DNA from: Klebsiella aerogenes KCTC 2190
Lineage (GTDB): Bacteria; Pseudomonadota; Gammaproteobacteria; Enterobacterales; Enterobacteriaceae
DNA: 64,000 nt
Assembly: GCF_000215745.1 (NCBI RefSeq)
Contig: NC_015663.1
Location: forward strand, 3,534,001-3,598,000
Direction of reading: 5' to 3'
Of the stretch, positions 52,836-61,735 are shown one piece after another; within the stretch, counting starts at the first letter, position 1; each line of letters starts with the position of its first letter. The position numbers and the translations under genes were made by a program. Below the pieces are notes generated by a model. It saw only the letters and a list, made by a program, of their open reading frames with translations, ran no database searches and had not been told where the DNA came from.

Positions 52836-55800
52836 ATGGACTTTTCCCGCTTTTTTATCGACAGGCCGATTTTTGCCGCCGTGCTGTCGATTCTGATTTT
52901 TATCACCGGCTTGATCGCCATTCCGCTGTTGCCGGTCAGCGAATATCCTGATGTCGTACCGCCTAGCGTGCAGGTGCGGGCGGAGTATCCCGGCGCCAAC
53001 CCGAAAGTGATCGCCGAAACCGTGGCGACGCCATTGGAAGAAGCCATCAACGGCGTCGAAAATATGATGTACATGAAGTCCGTCGCAGGCTCTGACGGCG
53101 TACTGGTCACTACCGTCACGTTCCGTCCGGGAACCGACCCCGATCAGGCGCAGGTTCAGGTGCAAAACCGGGTCTCGCAGGCCGAGGCGCGTCTCCCGGA
53201 AGATGTGCGCCGTTTAGGCATCACCACCCAGAAGCAATCGCCAACGCTGACGCTGGTGGTGCATCTGTTTTCACCCGGCGGTAAGTACGATTCACTGTAT
53301 ATGCGTAACTACGCCACGTTGAAAGTAAAAGATGAACTCGCGCGTCTGCCCGGCGTCGGGCAGATCCAGATTTTTGGCTCGGGTGAATATGCGATGCGCA
53401 TCTGGCTGGATCCCAATAAGGTTGCGGCGCGCGGGTTAACCGCATCGGATGTGGTGACGGCGATGCAGGAGCAAAACGTTCAGGTTTCCGCCGGACAGCT
53501 GGGCGCCGAGCCGCTGCCGAAAGAGAGCGATTTTTTGATCTCTATTAACGCCCAGGGGCGTCTGCATACGGAAGAAGAGTTTGGCAATATTATTCTGAAA
53601 ACGGCGCAAGACGGTTCGCTGGTGCGCCTGCGCGACGTGGCGCGTATCGAAATGGGCTCGGGTAGCTATGCGCTACGTTCCCAGCTTAACAATAAAGACG
53701 CGGTCGGGATTGGTATTTTCCAGTCGCCGGGGGCGAATGCTATCGATTTGTCTAACGCCGTACGCGCGAAAATGAACGAACTCTCCACCCGTTTCCCGGA
53801 AGATATGAAATGGGCGGCGCCGTACGATCCGACCGTGTTTGTGCGTGATTCGATTCGCGCGGTGGTGCAAACGCTGCTGGAAGCGGTGGTGTTGGTGGTG
53901 CTGGTGGTGATTTTGTTCCTGCAGACGTGGCGTGCGTCGATTATTCCGCTTATCGCGGTGCCGGTATCGGTGGTGGGTACCTTCAGCATTCTTTATCTGC
54001 TGGGCTTTTCGCTGAATACCCTGAGTCTGTTCGGGTTGGTACTGGCGATCGGTATCGTCGTGGATGATGCCATCGTGGTGGTGGAAAACGTCGAACGAAA
54101 CATCGAAGAGGGGCTGGCTCCGCTAGCGGCGGCGCATCAGGCGATGCGCGAAGTCTCCGGGCCGATTATCGCTATCGCGCTGGTGCTGTGCGCGGTGTTT
54201 GTGCCGATGGCGTTCCTCTCCGGGGTAACGGGGCAGTTTTATAAGCAGTTTGCGGTGACGATTGCGATATCGACGGTGATCTCCGCCATCAACTCCCTGA
54301 CGCTCTCGCCAGCGCTGGCTGCGCTGCTGTTAAAACCGCACGGCGCGGCGAAAGACTTCCCGACCCGGCTTATCGATCGCTTGTTCGGCTGGATTTTCCG
54401 TCCGTTTAACCGTTTTTTCCATCGTAGCTCAAACGGCTATCAGGGGCTGGTAGGCAAAACGCTCGGGCGACGCGGCGCGGTGTTTGTGGTCTACGTCCTG
54501 CTGCTCTGCGCCGCTGGCGTGATGTTTAAAGTCGTACCCGGCGGGTTTATTCCGACGCAGGATAAACTGTATTTAATTGGCGGCGTGAAAATGCCCGAAG
54601 GCTCTTCACTGGCGCGCACCGACGCCGTGATCCGCAAAATGAGCGAAATCGGTATGAATACCGAAGGCGTGGATTATGCGGTGGCTTTTCCGGGGCTTAA
54701 TGCGCTGCAGTTCACCAATACGCCGAATACCGGGACGGTCTTTTTTGGTCTGAAACCGTTCGATCAGCGAAAACACACCGCAGCGGAAATTAATGCCGAG
54801 ATTAATGCCAAAATCGCGCAAATTCAGCAGGGCTTTGGTTTCTCGATTCTGCCGCCGCCGATTTTAGGGCTGGGTCAGGGTTCCGGCTATTCACTGTATA
54901 TTCAGGATCGCGCCGGTCTGGGTTATGGCGCGTTGCAAAACGCGGTGAACGCGATGTCGGGTTCGATTATGCAGACGCCGGGGATGCATTTCCCGATATC
55001 GACCTATCAGGCGAACGTGCCGCAGCTGGATGTGCAGGTCGATCGAGATAAAGCGAAAGCGCAGGGCGTGTCGTTGACCGACCTTTTCGGGACGCTGCAA
55101 ACTTATCTGGGGTCATCGTATGTGAATGACTTTAACCAGTTTGGGCGTACCTGGCGCGTAATGGCGCAGGCTGACGGGCCGTTCCGCGACAGCGTGGAAG
55201 ATATTGCTAATTTACGCACCCGCAATAATCAGGGCGAAATGGTGCCGATTGGCAGTATGGTGAATATTAATACCACCTACGGACCGGATCCGGTGATTCG
55301 CTACAATGGTTATCCGGCGGCGGATTTGATTGGCGATGCCGATCCCCGCGTGCTCTCGTCCACCCAGGCGATGACGCAGCTGGCAGGCATGTCTAAGCAG
55401 ATACTACCGAATGGGATGAATATTGAGTGGACGGATCTCAGCTTCCAGCAGGCCACGCAGGGCAATACGGCGCTGATCGTCTTCCCGGTCGCGGTACTGT
55501 TGGCGTTCCTGGTGCTGGCGGCGCTATATGAAAGCTGGACGCTACCGCTGGCGGTGATCCTTATCGTTCCGATGACCATGCTCTCCGCGCTGTTTGGCGT
55601 CTGGCTGACCGGCGGCGACAATAACGTATTTGTGCAGGTGGGGCTGGTGGTGCTGATGGGGCTGGCCTGTAAAAACGCGATTCTGATTGTCGAGTTTGCC
55701 CGCGAACTGGAAATTCAGGGCAAAGGGATTATGGAAGCGGCGCTGGAAGCCTGTCGTCTGCGCTTACGCCCGATTATCATGACCTCGATTGCCTTTATTG

Positions 55801-55988
55801 CCGGGACGATTCCGCTGATTCTGGGCCACGGCGCGGGGGCGGAAGTGCGCGGCGTCACCGGGATCACGGTGTTCTCCGGTATGCTCGGCGTGACGCTGTT
55901 TGGGCTGTTCCTGACGCCGGTGTTTTACGTGACGCTGCGAAAACTGGTGACGCGCGGCGAACCGGTTAGGGACGTCCTGCCTGAGTAG
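52836..55988 (+). CDS. oqxB: Multidrug efflux RND permease OqxB
   Basis: Proton-driven exporter of olaquindox, quinolones, chloramphenicol and other drugs. 1050 residues, full length. Twelve membrane segments with two large periplasmic loops. The proton-relay Asp pair in TM4 is in GIVVDDAIVVVENVER; the HAE1-type start is SRFFIDRPIFAAVLSI. It forms an operon with oqxA. Confidence 0.98.
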   Translation: MDFSRFFIDRPIFAAVLSILIFITGLIAIPLLPVSEYPDVVPPSVQVRAEYPGANPKVIAETVATPLEEAINGVENMMYMKSVAGSDGVLVTTVTFRPGTDPDQAQVQVQNRVSQAEARLPEDVRRLGITTQKQSPTLTLVVHLFSPGGKYDSLYMRNYATLKVKDELARLPGVGQIQIFGSGEYAMRIWLDPNKVAARGLTASDVVTAMQEQNVQVSAGQLGAEPLPKESDFLISINAQGRLHTEEEFGNIILKTAQDGSLVRLRDVARIEMGSGSYALRSQLNNKDAVGIGIFQSPGANAIDLSNAVRAKMNELSTRFPEDMKWAAPYDPTVFVRDSIRAVVQTLLEAVVLVVLVVILFLQTWRASIIPLIAVPVSVVGTFSILYLLGFSLNTLSLFGLVLAIGIVVDDAIVVVENVERNIEEGLAPLAAAHQAMREVSGPIIAIALVLCAVFVPMAFLSGVTGQFYKQFAVTIAISTVISAINSLTLSPALAALLLKPHGAAKDFPTRLIDRLFGWIFRPFNRFFHRSSNGYQGLVGKTLGRRGAVFVVYVLLLCAAGVMFKVVPGGFIPTQDKLYLIGGVKMPEGSSLARTDAVIRKMSEIGMNTEGVDYAVAFPGLNALQFTNTPNTGTVFFGLKPFDQRKHTAAEINAEINAKIAQIQQGFGFSILPPPILGLGQGSGYSLYIQDRAGLGYGALQNAVNAMSGSIMQTPGMHFPISTYQANVPQLDVQVDRDKAKAQGVSLTDLFGTLQTYLGSSYVNDFNQFGRTWRVMAQADGPFRDSVEDIANLRTRNNQGEMVPIGSMVNINTTYGPDPVIRYNGYPAADLIGDADPRVLSSTQAMTQLAGMSKQILPNGMNIEWTDLSFQQATQGNTALIVFPVAVLLAFLVLAALYESWTLPLAVILIVPMTMLSALFGVWLTGGDNNVFVQVGLVVLMGLACKNAILIVEFARELEIQGKGIMEAALEACRLRLRPIIMTSIAFIAGTIPLILGHGAGAEVRGVTGITVFSGMLGVTLFGLFLTPVFYVTLRKLVTRGEPVRDVLPE

Positions 55989-56003
55989 GTCGCTGCTAAT
56001 AAC

Positions 56004-56038
56004 AAAAAACCGCCTTTTCGTTTAAGGCGGTTTTTTTT
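56004..56038. terminator. Bidirectional terminator between oqxB and oqxR
   Basis: AAAAAACCGCCTT/AAGGCGG followed by eight T; T runs exist in both directions and the two flanking genes converge. Confidence 0.92.
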
Positions 56039-56052
56039 CGCAACAAGAAAAG

Positions 56053-56532
56053 TTAATGCGCTTCTTTATAGCGGGCAGTCAGCTCAGGCAGCGGATCGCA
56101 GCCGCTGGTATCGGCTTTTTTGACCTCTTCCAGGGCGCTCGCCACGGTGTGGCGAGCTAACACCGCGAGCGACGCCTGCTCGGCTTCATCGGCTACGGAC
56201 TTAAAGTACCAGCAAGCGTTGGCGCTGACCACGCAGCGAGCCGGGACGTCAGGGCGAGACGCCCACAGTTTTTTATCTTCAATAACGGAAAGATAGATAT
56301 CACGCAGCGTGATTTGATCGGCAGGACGGCCAAGATGAATAGAGCCGTTGCGGCCAAGTGTGGAGACGATGATGCCGTCGCGGGTGAGCGGAACCATGAG
56401 TTTACGGATAAAGCTCGGGTTGGCTTCCAGGCCGTAGGCCAGGATCGCACTCGTCGAACGTTCACCCAATTGCTCCGCCATCGCTACGCTGAGAACCATC
56501 TGCAAAGCTGTCGGGAAGCGGTAATCTAGCAT
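56053..56532 (-). CDS. oqxR: Rrf2-family repressor OqxR
   Basis: Repressor of rarA-oqxAB; loss-of-function mutations in Klebsiella raise OqxAB efflux. Starting at MLDYRFPTALQMVL gives 159 residues and has an AGGA site; a start 14 codons upstream is in frame but lacks support. The winged HTH is at about 25-65 (TSAILAYGLEANPSFIRKLM). Three cysteines, Cys100, Cys107 and Cys145, differ in spacing from IscR or NsrR, so iron-sulfur binding is uncertain. Confidence 0.9.
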   Translation of the reverse strand: MLDYRFPTALQMVLSVAMAEQLGERSTSAILAYGLEANPSFIRKLMVPLTRDGIIVSTLGRNGSIHLGRPADQITLRDIYLSVIEDKKLWASRPDVPARCVVSANACWYFKSVADEAEQASLAVLARHTVASALEEVKKADTSGCDPLPELTARYKEAH

Positions 56533-56636
56533 TTTCTTGTCCTGGGTTGCGGTGAATCTTGTTCTTTTTGGCACCGCAGAGGTAAATAATCAGTGATTAA
56601 CACTATAACAAATACGGTAATTTTTTTGAAGCAATC

Positions 56637-57530
56637 TTAGCCAGGCCCCTCGCTTCCAGCCGCCAGCAGCGGCACGACGACATCGCTGATGGGGGTGGCA
56701 ACGCCCAGCGTTCGGCCATAGCGCTGTACAACTCCGTTGCGAATGTCCCATTCCAGCGGACGATTGGCCTGACGGTCGGCAAGTATCGAGGTGCTTAAAT
56801 CCGCCGGCGCCTGATGAAACCCATCAACAATTTCCTGCGGCACGCTATCGGCGAGTACCGCCCCTGCTGCGCGGGCCACCGCCAGACACTCGTGTAGATA
56901 GGCCAGCGCCAGCCCGGTGATGTCCTGGCGCGAAAACATCCCGGCGCGGCGATTCGCCAGCACCATCAGGCCAGCGACGGCATTTTGCAGCAGTTTCCGC
57001 CAGGCGACCGATGCGAAATCTGCCGTCAACTCAACCGCGCAGCGGGTACCGTCGAGAACCTCGGCTATCTTCTTCCCATGCGGCGTATCGGGTAGCGTCA
57101 GACGCGGTTTGGCGCGTAACCATACCGAAGCATCCGCCTCCCGTTGTGCCGGAAACCAGACAACCGAAGGCAATACCTTTGCGCCGTTAACATAAGGGTC
57201 AAGCAGGCTTTCCTGTTCGACACCGTTCTGTAGTGCGCAGACCACCGTGTTTTCATCGCACAGCGCGTTAAGCCAGAGCGCGCAATCCGCTACCTGGGTG
57301 GTTTTCACCGCCACAAACAGCAGCTTAACCGGGCGTTCAAGCGTATGCGGATCGGTCAATACCGGCCCTGGAATGATCGTTTCGCCGTCTTCGTGGCGTA
57401 AAATCAACCGCTGATGCGCGGTGCGCCCGCAGAGCAGCGGTTTGCGGCCCGCTTCATGCAGTACGGCGGCGATGGTCGTGCCGATAGCGCCAGGACCTAG
57501 CAACGCAATGGAGGGTAGATTAGGCATCAT
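56637..57530 (-). CDS. PanE-like ketopantoate reductase family protein
   Basis: NAD(P)-dependent reductase of the 2-dehydropantoate 2-reductase family. The ATG after AGGAG gives 297 residues. Rossmann motif ALLGPGAIGTTIA; a conserved Lys in VAVKTTQ; FASVAWRKLLQNAVAG is the family's C-terminal catalytic lysine region; NRPLEWDIRNGVV is typical. Real panE lies elsewhere in enterobacteria, so this is probably a paralogue for another 2-oxo acid. Divergent from the cold-shock-domain gene. Confidence 0.85.
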   Translation of the reverse strand: MMPNLPSIALLGPGAIGTTIAAVLHEAGRKPLLCGRTAHQRLILRHEDGETIIPGPVLTDPHTLERPVKLLFVAVKTTQVADCALWLNALCDENTVVCALQNGVEQESLLDPYVNGAKVLPSVVWFPAQREADASVWLRAKPRLTLPDTPHGKKIAEVLDGTRCAVELTADFASVAWRKLLQNAVAGLMVLANRRAGMFSRQDITGLALAYLHECLAVARAAGAVLADSVPQEIVDGFHQAPADLSTSILADRQANRPLEWDIRNGVVQRYGRTLGVATPISDVVVPLLAAGSEGPG

Positions 57531-57698
57531 GCATTCTCCTGAATGAACCGTACTCATTAATGAATCAAATTTTCGGCAAAAGCCAGGATCAATTGCCGAT
57601 ATCGGGCAACACTTAGAGCAAAGGCATGGTCTACGCTGGCATTGTGCTTTAAACTGCGCGCTGCAAAATTGAGTAGATAAACGATTAATCAGGCGGTA

Positions 57699-58181
57699 AT
57701 GGCGATGAACGGTACGATCACAACGTGGTTTAAAGATAAAGGTTTCGGATTTATCAAAGATGAAAATGGTGATAACCGCTATTTTCACGTGATTAAGGTC
57801 GCCAATCCGGAGCTGATTAAGAAAGATGCGGCGGTCACGTTTGAACCTACGACTAATAATAAAGGTCTTTCGGCTTACGCGGTGAAGGTCATCCCGGAAA
57901 GCAAACATCTGTATATTGCCGGTGAGCGCCTGAAGCTGACATCGATCAAGTCTTACCTGGTCTACAGTGAGGAAGTACCGGCAGATACGCATATCGACAA
58001 GGAAAATGCGGTGCTCTCCGTGGGGCTGCTGATGAACAGTATCAAGCCCAAAGCGAGCGTGAAGCCGGGTGAAATGCGTACGCTGAAAAAGCTGGCGATC
58101 ACTACCTTTCAGGGCACCACGCTCATCTTCTCTGAAGATGAAATCGACATCGACGCCACGGTGAAGCTCCTGAAAGTCTGA
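57699..58181 (+). CDS. Cold-shock-domain protein
   Basis: 160 residues (or 158 from the second ATG at 57705). The N-terminal part is a cold-shock domain with an RNP1-like motif DKGFGFIKDENG and FHV in place of the usual FVH RNP2. The C-terminal part (about 70-160) is of unknown type and is found in a group of enterobacterial CSD proteins. It may bind single-stranded nucleic acid. No close E. coli K-12 equivalent comes to mind. Confidence 0.7.
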   Translation: MAMNGTITTWFKDKGFGFIKDENGDNRYFHVIKVANPELIKKDAAVTFEPTTNNKGLSAYAVKVIPESKHLYIAGERLKLTSIKSYLVYSEEVPADTHIDKENAVLSVGLLMNSIKPKASVKPGEMRTLKKLAITTFQGTTLIFSEDEIDIDATVKLLKV

Positions 58182-58231
58182 CTCTGATTTACCGTATCCA
58201 AAACATCATTCAAACGATTGTAGAAACGACG

Positions 58232-58771
58232 ATGACAAAACTTACCTTACAAGAGCAGATGCTGAAAGCGGGTCTGGTCACCAGTAAAAAGATGGCTAAG
58301 GTTCAGAGAACGGCGAAAAAGTCACGTGTTCAGGCGCGTGAAGCCCGCGAGGCCGTTGAGGAAAACAAAAAAGCCCAGCTTGAGCGCGACAAGCAGCTCA
58401 GCGAGCAGCAAAAGCAAGCGGCTTTAGCAAAAGAGTATAAAGCGCAGGTTAAGCAGCTGATCGAAATGAACCGAATCACGATTGCGAAAGGCCATATCGC
58501 TTTTAACTTTACGGATAATAATCTCATCAAAAACATTGATGTGGATAAAACCACCCAGGCGCAGCTCATTAGCGGCCGTCTGGCGATTGCCCGCCTTGCT
58601 GTTGATAATAACGGTAAATATGAATACGCGATTATCCCTGCCAGCGTGGCGGATAAAATCGCCCAGCGCGACGCCGAGAGTATTGTGTTGAACAGCGCCC
58701 TGAGCCAGGAAGCAGAGGACGAAGACGATCCGTACGCTGACTTTAAAGTACCTGATGATTTGATGTGGTAA
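58232..58771 (+). CDS. yaiL: DUF2058 protein YaiL
   Basis: Highly charged protein of unknown function, sometimes called a nucleoprotein/polynucleotide-associated enzyme. 179 residues, same length and close in sequence to E. coli YaiL. Basic N-terminal third (KKMAKVQRTAKKSRVQAREA), a coiled-coil part (about 40-75), and an acidic end EDEDDPYADFKVPDDLMW. In E. coli it lies near 8 min, so its position here is different. Confidence 0.92.
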   Translation: MTKLTLQEQMLKAGLVTSKKMAKVQRTAKKSRVQAREAREAVEENKKAQLERDKQLSEQQKQAALAKEYKAQVKQLIEMNRITIAKGHIAFNFTDNNLIKNIDVDKTTQAQLISGRLAIARLAVDNNGKYEYAIIPASVADKIAQRDAESIVLNSALSQEAEDEDDPYADFKVPDDLMW

Positions 58772-59328
<557 letters not shown>

Positions 59329-59338
59329 GGAGAGTGAC

Positions 59339-60097
59339 ATGACCACAACTATCGATATCCCACGTATCTTTACCATCAGCGAAAGTGAACATCGTATCCA
59401 TAACCCCTTCACAGCGGAAAAATATGCCACGCTTGGCCGCGTACTTCGCCTGCAGGCAGGGGCGCAGATCCTCGACCTTGGCAGCGGTTCTGGTGAAATG
59501 CTCTGCACCTGGGCGCGGGACCATGCTATCGGCGGTCTGGGCATTGATATGAGCCCATTGTTTACCGCGCAGGCTAAACAACGCGCCGCAGCACTTGGCG
59601 TTAGCGATCGCGTCACTTTTCTCCATAGCGATGCGGCAGGTTACGTTGCCGAACGGCAATACGATGTAGCGGCCTGTATCGGCGCGACGTGGATTGCCGG
59701 CGGCGTCGCTGGAACCGTGGCGCAGTTAGCCCGCAGCCTTAAGCCTGGCGGTATGCTACTTATCGGGGAACCCTGGTGGCGTAAGGTACCCGCCACAGAA
59801 GAACAAGCGCGCGCCTGCGGCGTTTCTGCGGTGGCCGATTTGTTGCCGCTTCCAGCGCTGGTCGCCACTTTTGGCGAACTGGGCTATGACATTGTTGAGA
59901 TGGTGCTGGCTGACCGCGAAGGGTGGGACCGTTATGAAGCCGCTAAATGGCTGACGATGCGCCGTTGGCTGCAGGCGAATCCCGACGATGAATTTGCGGC
60001 TGAGGTCCGTGCGGAGCTCAATGCCGCACCGCTTCGCCACGTCACTTATACCCGGGAATATTTCGGTTGGGGCGTTTTTGCGCTGATGCAGAAATAG
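59339..60097 (+). CDS. yjhP: SAM-dependent methyltransferase YjhP
   Basis: Class I methyltransferase of unknown target. 252 residues, close to E. coli YjhP. SAM motif I is ILDLGSGSGEML, motif II IGGLGIDMSP, and VAACIGATWIAGG is the post-II region. The ATG follows AAGGAGAG and is 10 bases from topAI, so both are in one operon. Confidence 0.92.
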   Translation: MTTTIDIPRIFTISESEHRIHNPFTAEKYATLGRVLRLQAGAQILDLGSGSGEMLCTWARDHAIGGLGIDMSPLFTAQAKQRAAALGVSDRVTFLHSDAAGYVAERQYDVAACIGATWIAGGVAGTVAQLARSLKPGGMLLIGEPWWRKVPATEEQARACGVSAVADLLPLPALVATFGELGYDIVEMVLADREGWDRYEAAKWLTMRRWLQANPDDEFAAEVRAELNAAPLRHVTYTREYFGWGVFALMQK

Positions 60098-60191
60098 CCA
60101 TCGTTATATTTGGTCAATTTATTTGAACCATTCTGTTAAATAAACGCCATTTATACATTTTGGCTAAGGGGTAGAGTAGGGGAACCACAAA

Positions 60192-60219
60192 CAGACGCGG
60201 AATATTATCTCCGCGTCTG
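60192..60219. repeat. Perfect inverted repeat between yjhP and the LLM oxidoreductase
   Basis: CAGACGCGGA/TCCGCGTCTG, 10-bp arms with an 8-base AT spacer, 32 bases before the next gene's start. No T run; it could be an operator or an mRNA hairpin. Confidence 0.5.
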
Positions 60220-60251
60220 CTGAATGTTTTGCCAAATCAGGGGCTATCCTC

Positions 60252-61277
60252 ATGAAAAAGATTGGATTTTTGTCATTTGGCCACTGGACGCTATCGCCGC
60301 AGTCGGCGACTCGTTCCGCTGCCGACACGCTTTTACAATCCATCGATCTGGCCGTTGCCGCCGAAGAGTTAGGCGCGGACGGCGCCTATTTTCGGGTGCA
60401 CCATTTCGCCCGCCAGCTCAGTTCACCGTTCCCGCTGCTGGCCGCTATCGGCGCGAAGACTAAAAAGATTGAGATTGGCACCGGCGTTATCGATATGCGC
60501 TACGAAAACCCGCTATATATGGCGGAGGATGCTGGCGCTGCGGATTTGATCTCGGGAGGGCGTTTGCAGCTTGGCATCAGCCGCGGTTCGCCGGAACAGG
60601 TGATTGATGGCTGGCGTCATTTTGGTTTTCAACCACAGGATGGCGAGTCCGACGCTGACATGGCGCGGCGCCATACTGAGGTGCTGTTGGACGTGCTGCG
60701 CGGCGAAGGTTTCGCGAAGCCCAACCCGCAACCCATGTTTCCCAACCCGCCGGGATTGCTGCGTCTTGAGCCGTACTCCGCCGGATTACGCGAACGTATC
60801 TGGTGGGGCGCGGGCTCTAATGCTACGGCGATGTGGGCGGCGAAGCTCGGCATGAACTTGCAAAGCTCGACGCTGAAAGATGATGAGACGGGCGAACCAT
60901 TCCATATCCAACAGGCGAAACAGATCCGCGCCTATCGTCAGGCCTGGACGGAAGCGGGGCACACGCGTATGCCGCGGGTATCGGTCAGTCGAAGTATCTT
61001 TGCCCTGATGAACGATCGCGACCGGATGTATTTCGGCTCCAGCCGGGATAATAGCGACAGTATTGGTTTTCTTGATGAGAAAACCCGCGCCATTTTCGGC
61101 CGCAGCTATGCCGCTGAACCCGATAAGCTCATCGAGCAACTGAAACAGGATGAGGCGATCGCAGAAGCGGATACTTTATTGCTGACGGTGCCGAATCAGC
61201 TGGGCGTGGATTATAACGCTCACGTGATTGAGTCTATTCTGAAGCACGTTGCACCGGCAATGGGGTGGCGTGATTAA
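60252..61277 (+). CDS. LLM-class flavin-dependent oxidoreductase
   Basis: Bacterial luciferase-like monooxygenase family protein, TIM barrel, expected to use reduced FMN. 341 residues. Family elements: GADGAYFRVHHFARQLSSPF, IGTGVIDMRYENPLYMAED, DLISGGRLQLGISRGSPEQV. The substrate cannot be predicted. It is the last core-type gene before the AT-rich segment and is followed by two hairpins. Confidence 0.88.
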   Translation: MKKIGFLSFGHWTLSPQSATRSAADTLLQSIDLAVAAEELGADGAYFRVHHFARQLSSPFPLLAAIGAKTKKIEIGTGVIDMRYENPLYMAEDAGAADLISGGRLQLGISRGSPEQVIDGWRHFGFQPQDGESDADMARRHTEVLLDVLRGEGFAKPNPQPMFPNPPGLLRLEPYSAGLRERIWWGAGSNATAMWAAKLGMNLQSSTLKDDETGEPFHIQQAKQIRAYRQAWTEAGHTRMPRVSVSRSIFALMNDRDRMYFGSSRDNSDSIGFLDEKTRAIFGRSYAAEPDKLIEQLKQDEAIAEADTLLLTVPNQLGVDYNAHVIESILKHVAPAMGWRD

Positions 61278-61281
61278 AAAA

Positions 61282-61315
61282 AAGCCTCGCGAGTTATAAA
61301 ACCTGCGAGGCTTTG
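61282..61315 (+). terminator. Terminator-like hairpin after the LLM oxidoreductase
   Basis: AAAGCCTCGC/GCGAGGCTTT stem with a 14-base loop just past the stop. AAAA precedes it, so it may work in both directions. Confidence 0.7.
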
Positions 61316-61321
61316 AAATGA

Positions 61322-61347
61322 AAAATCCGCGCCGGGGCGCGGATTTT
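61322..61347. terminator. Second hairpin, bidirectional type
   Basis: AAAATCCGCGCC/GGCGCGGATTTT with a two-base loop in the centre; T runs in both directions. It marks the edge of the core-like sequence. Confidence 0.65.
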
Positions 61348-61735
61348 ATCGTCCGGGATTAGACGTTGAGCTGTGATTAACAAGCTAATTATATGTTATT
61401 TAATGATTTAATTCTTATTTGATGTTTTTTTACTCATAAAAGTACTCATTTATATTGATGTTGATATCTGGGGCTAGTTACATCAACTCCGAACAATTTT
61501 TATTCATTAGGAGTGCTTGCACTATTTTTTTTGTTTGTCAATGGTTATATGTCAATTACAGGAGAGCAGGCCAAATTCACTCTTCTTTAGCAGAATATTG
61601 TTACGAACTAAGATAATTAGAATTTGAACTATTTTAAGATTATTCTAATTGCCATCTTGATTTTATTTATTTTTTCATCAAAATTCACAGTTTCACCTTC
61701 TGTTCCCCATCAAAAACGACCGTAAAGGGATTACT
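61348..61735. other. AT-rich junction before the defence-type ATPase gene
   Basis: 388 bases without any credible gene, much richer in A and T than everything to the left. No tRNA or integrase gene and no clear direct repeat at the edge was found. It probably carries the promoter of the gene at 61736. Hexamers such as TTGAAC (61624) and TATTCT (61641) exist, but their spacing of 11 is too short to call a promoter. Confidence 0.55.

Noticed and set aside
52614..53165. Minus-strand frame across the oqxA-oqxB junction
   Set aside because: It overlaps two well-supported genes and has no family features.
61348..61735. tRNA gene as the island insertion site
   Set aside because: No cloverleaf-like sequence or CCA end was found in this AT-rich stretch.
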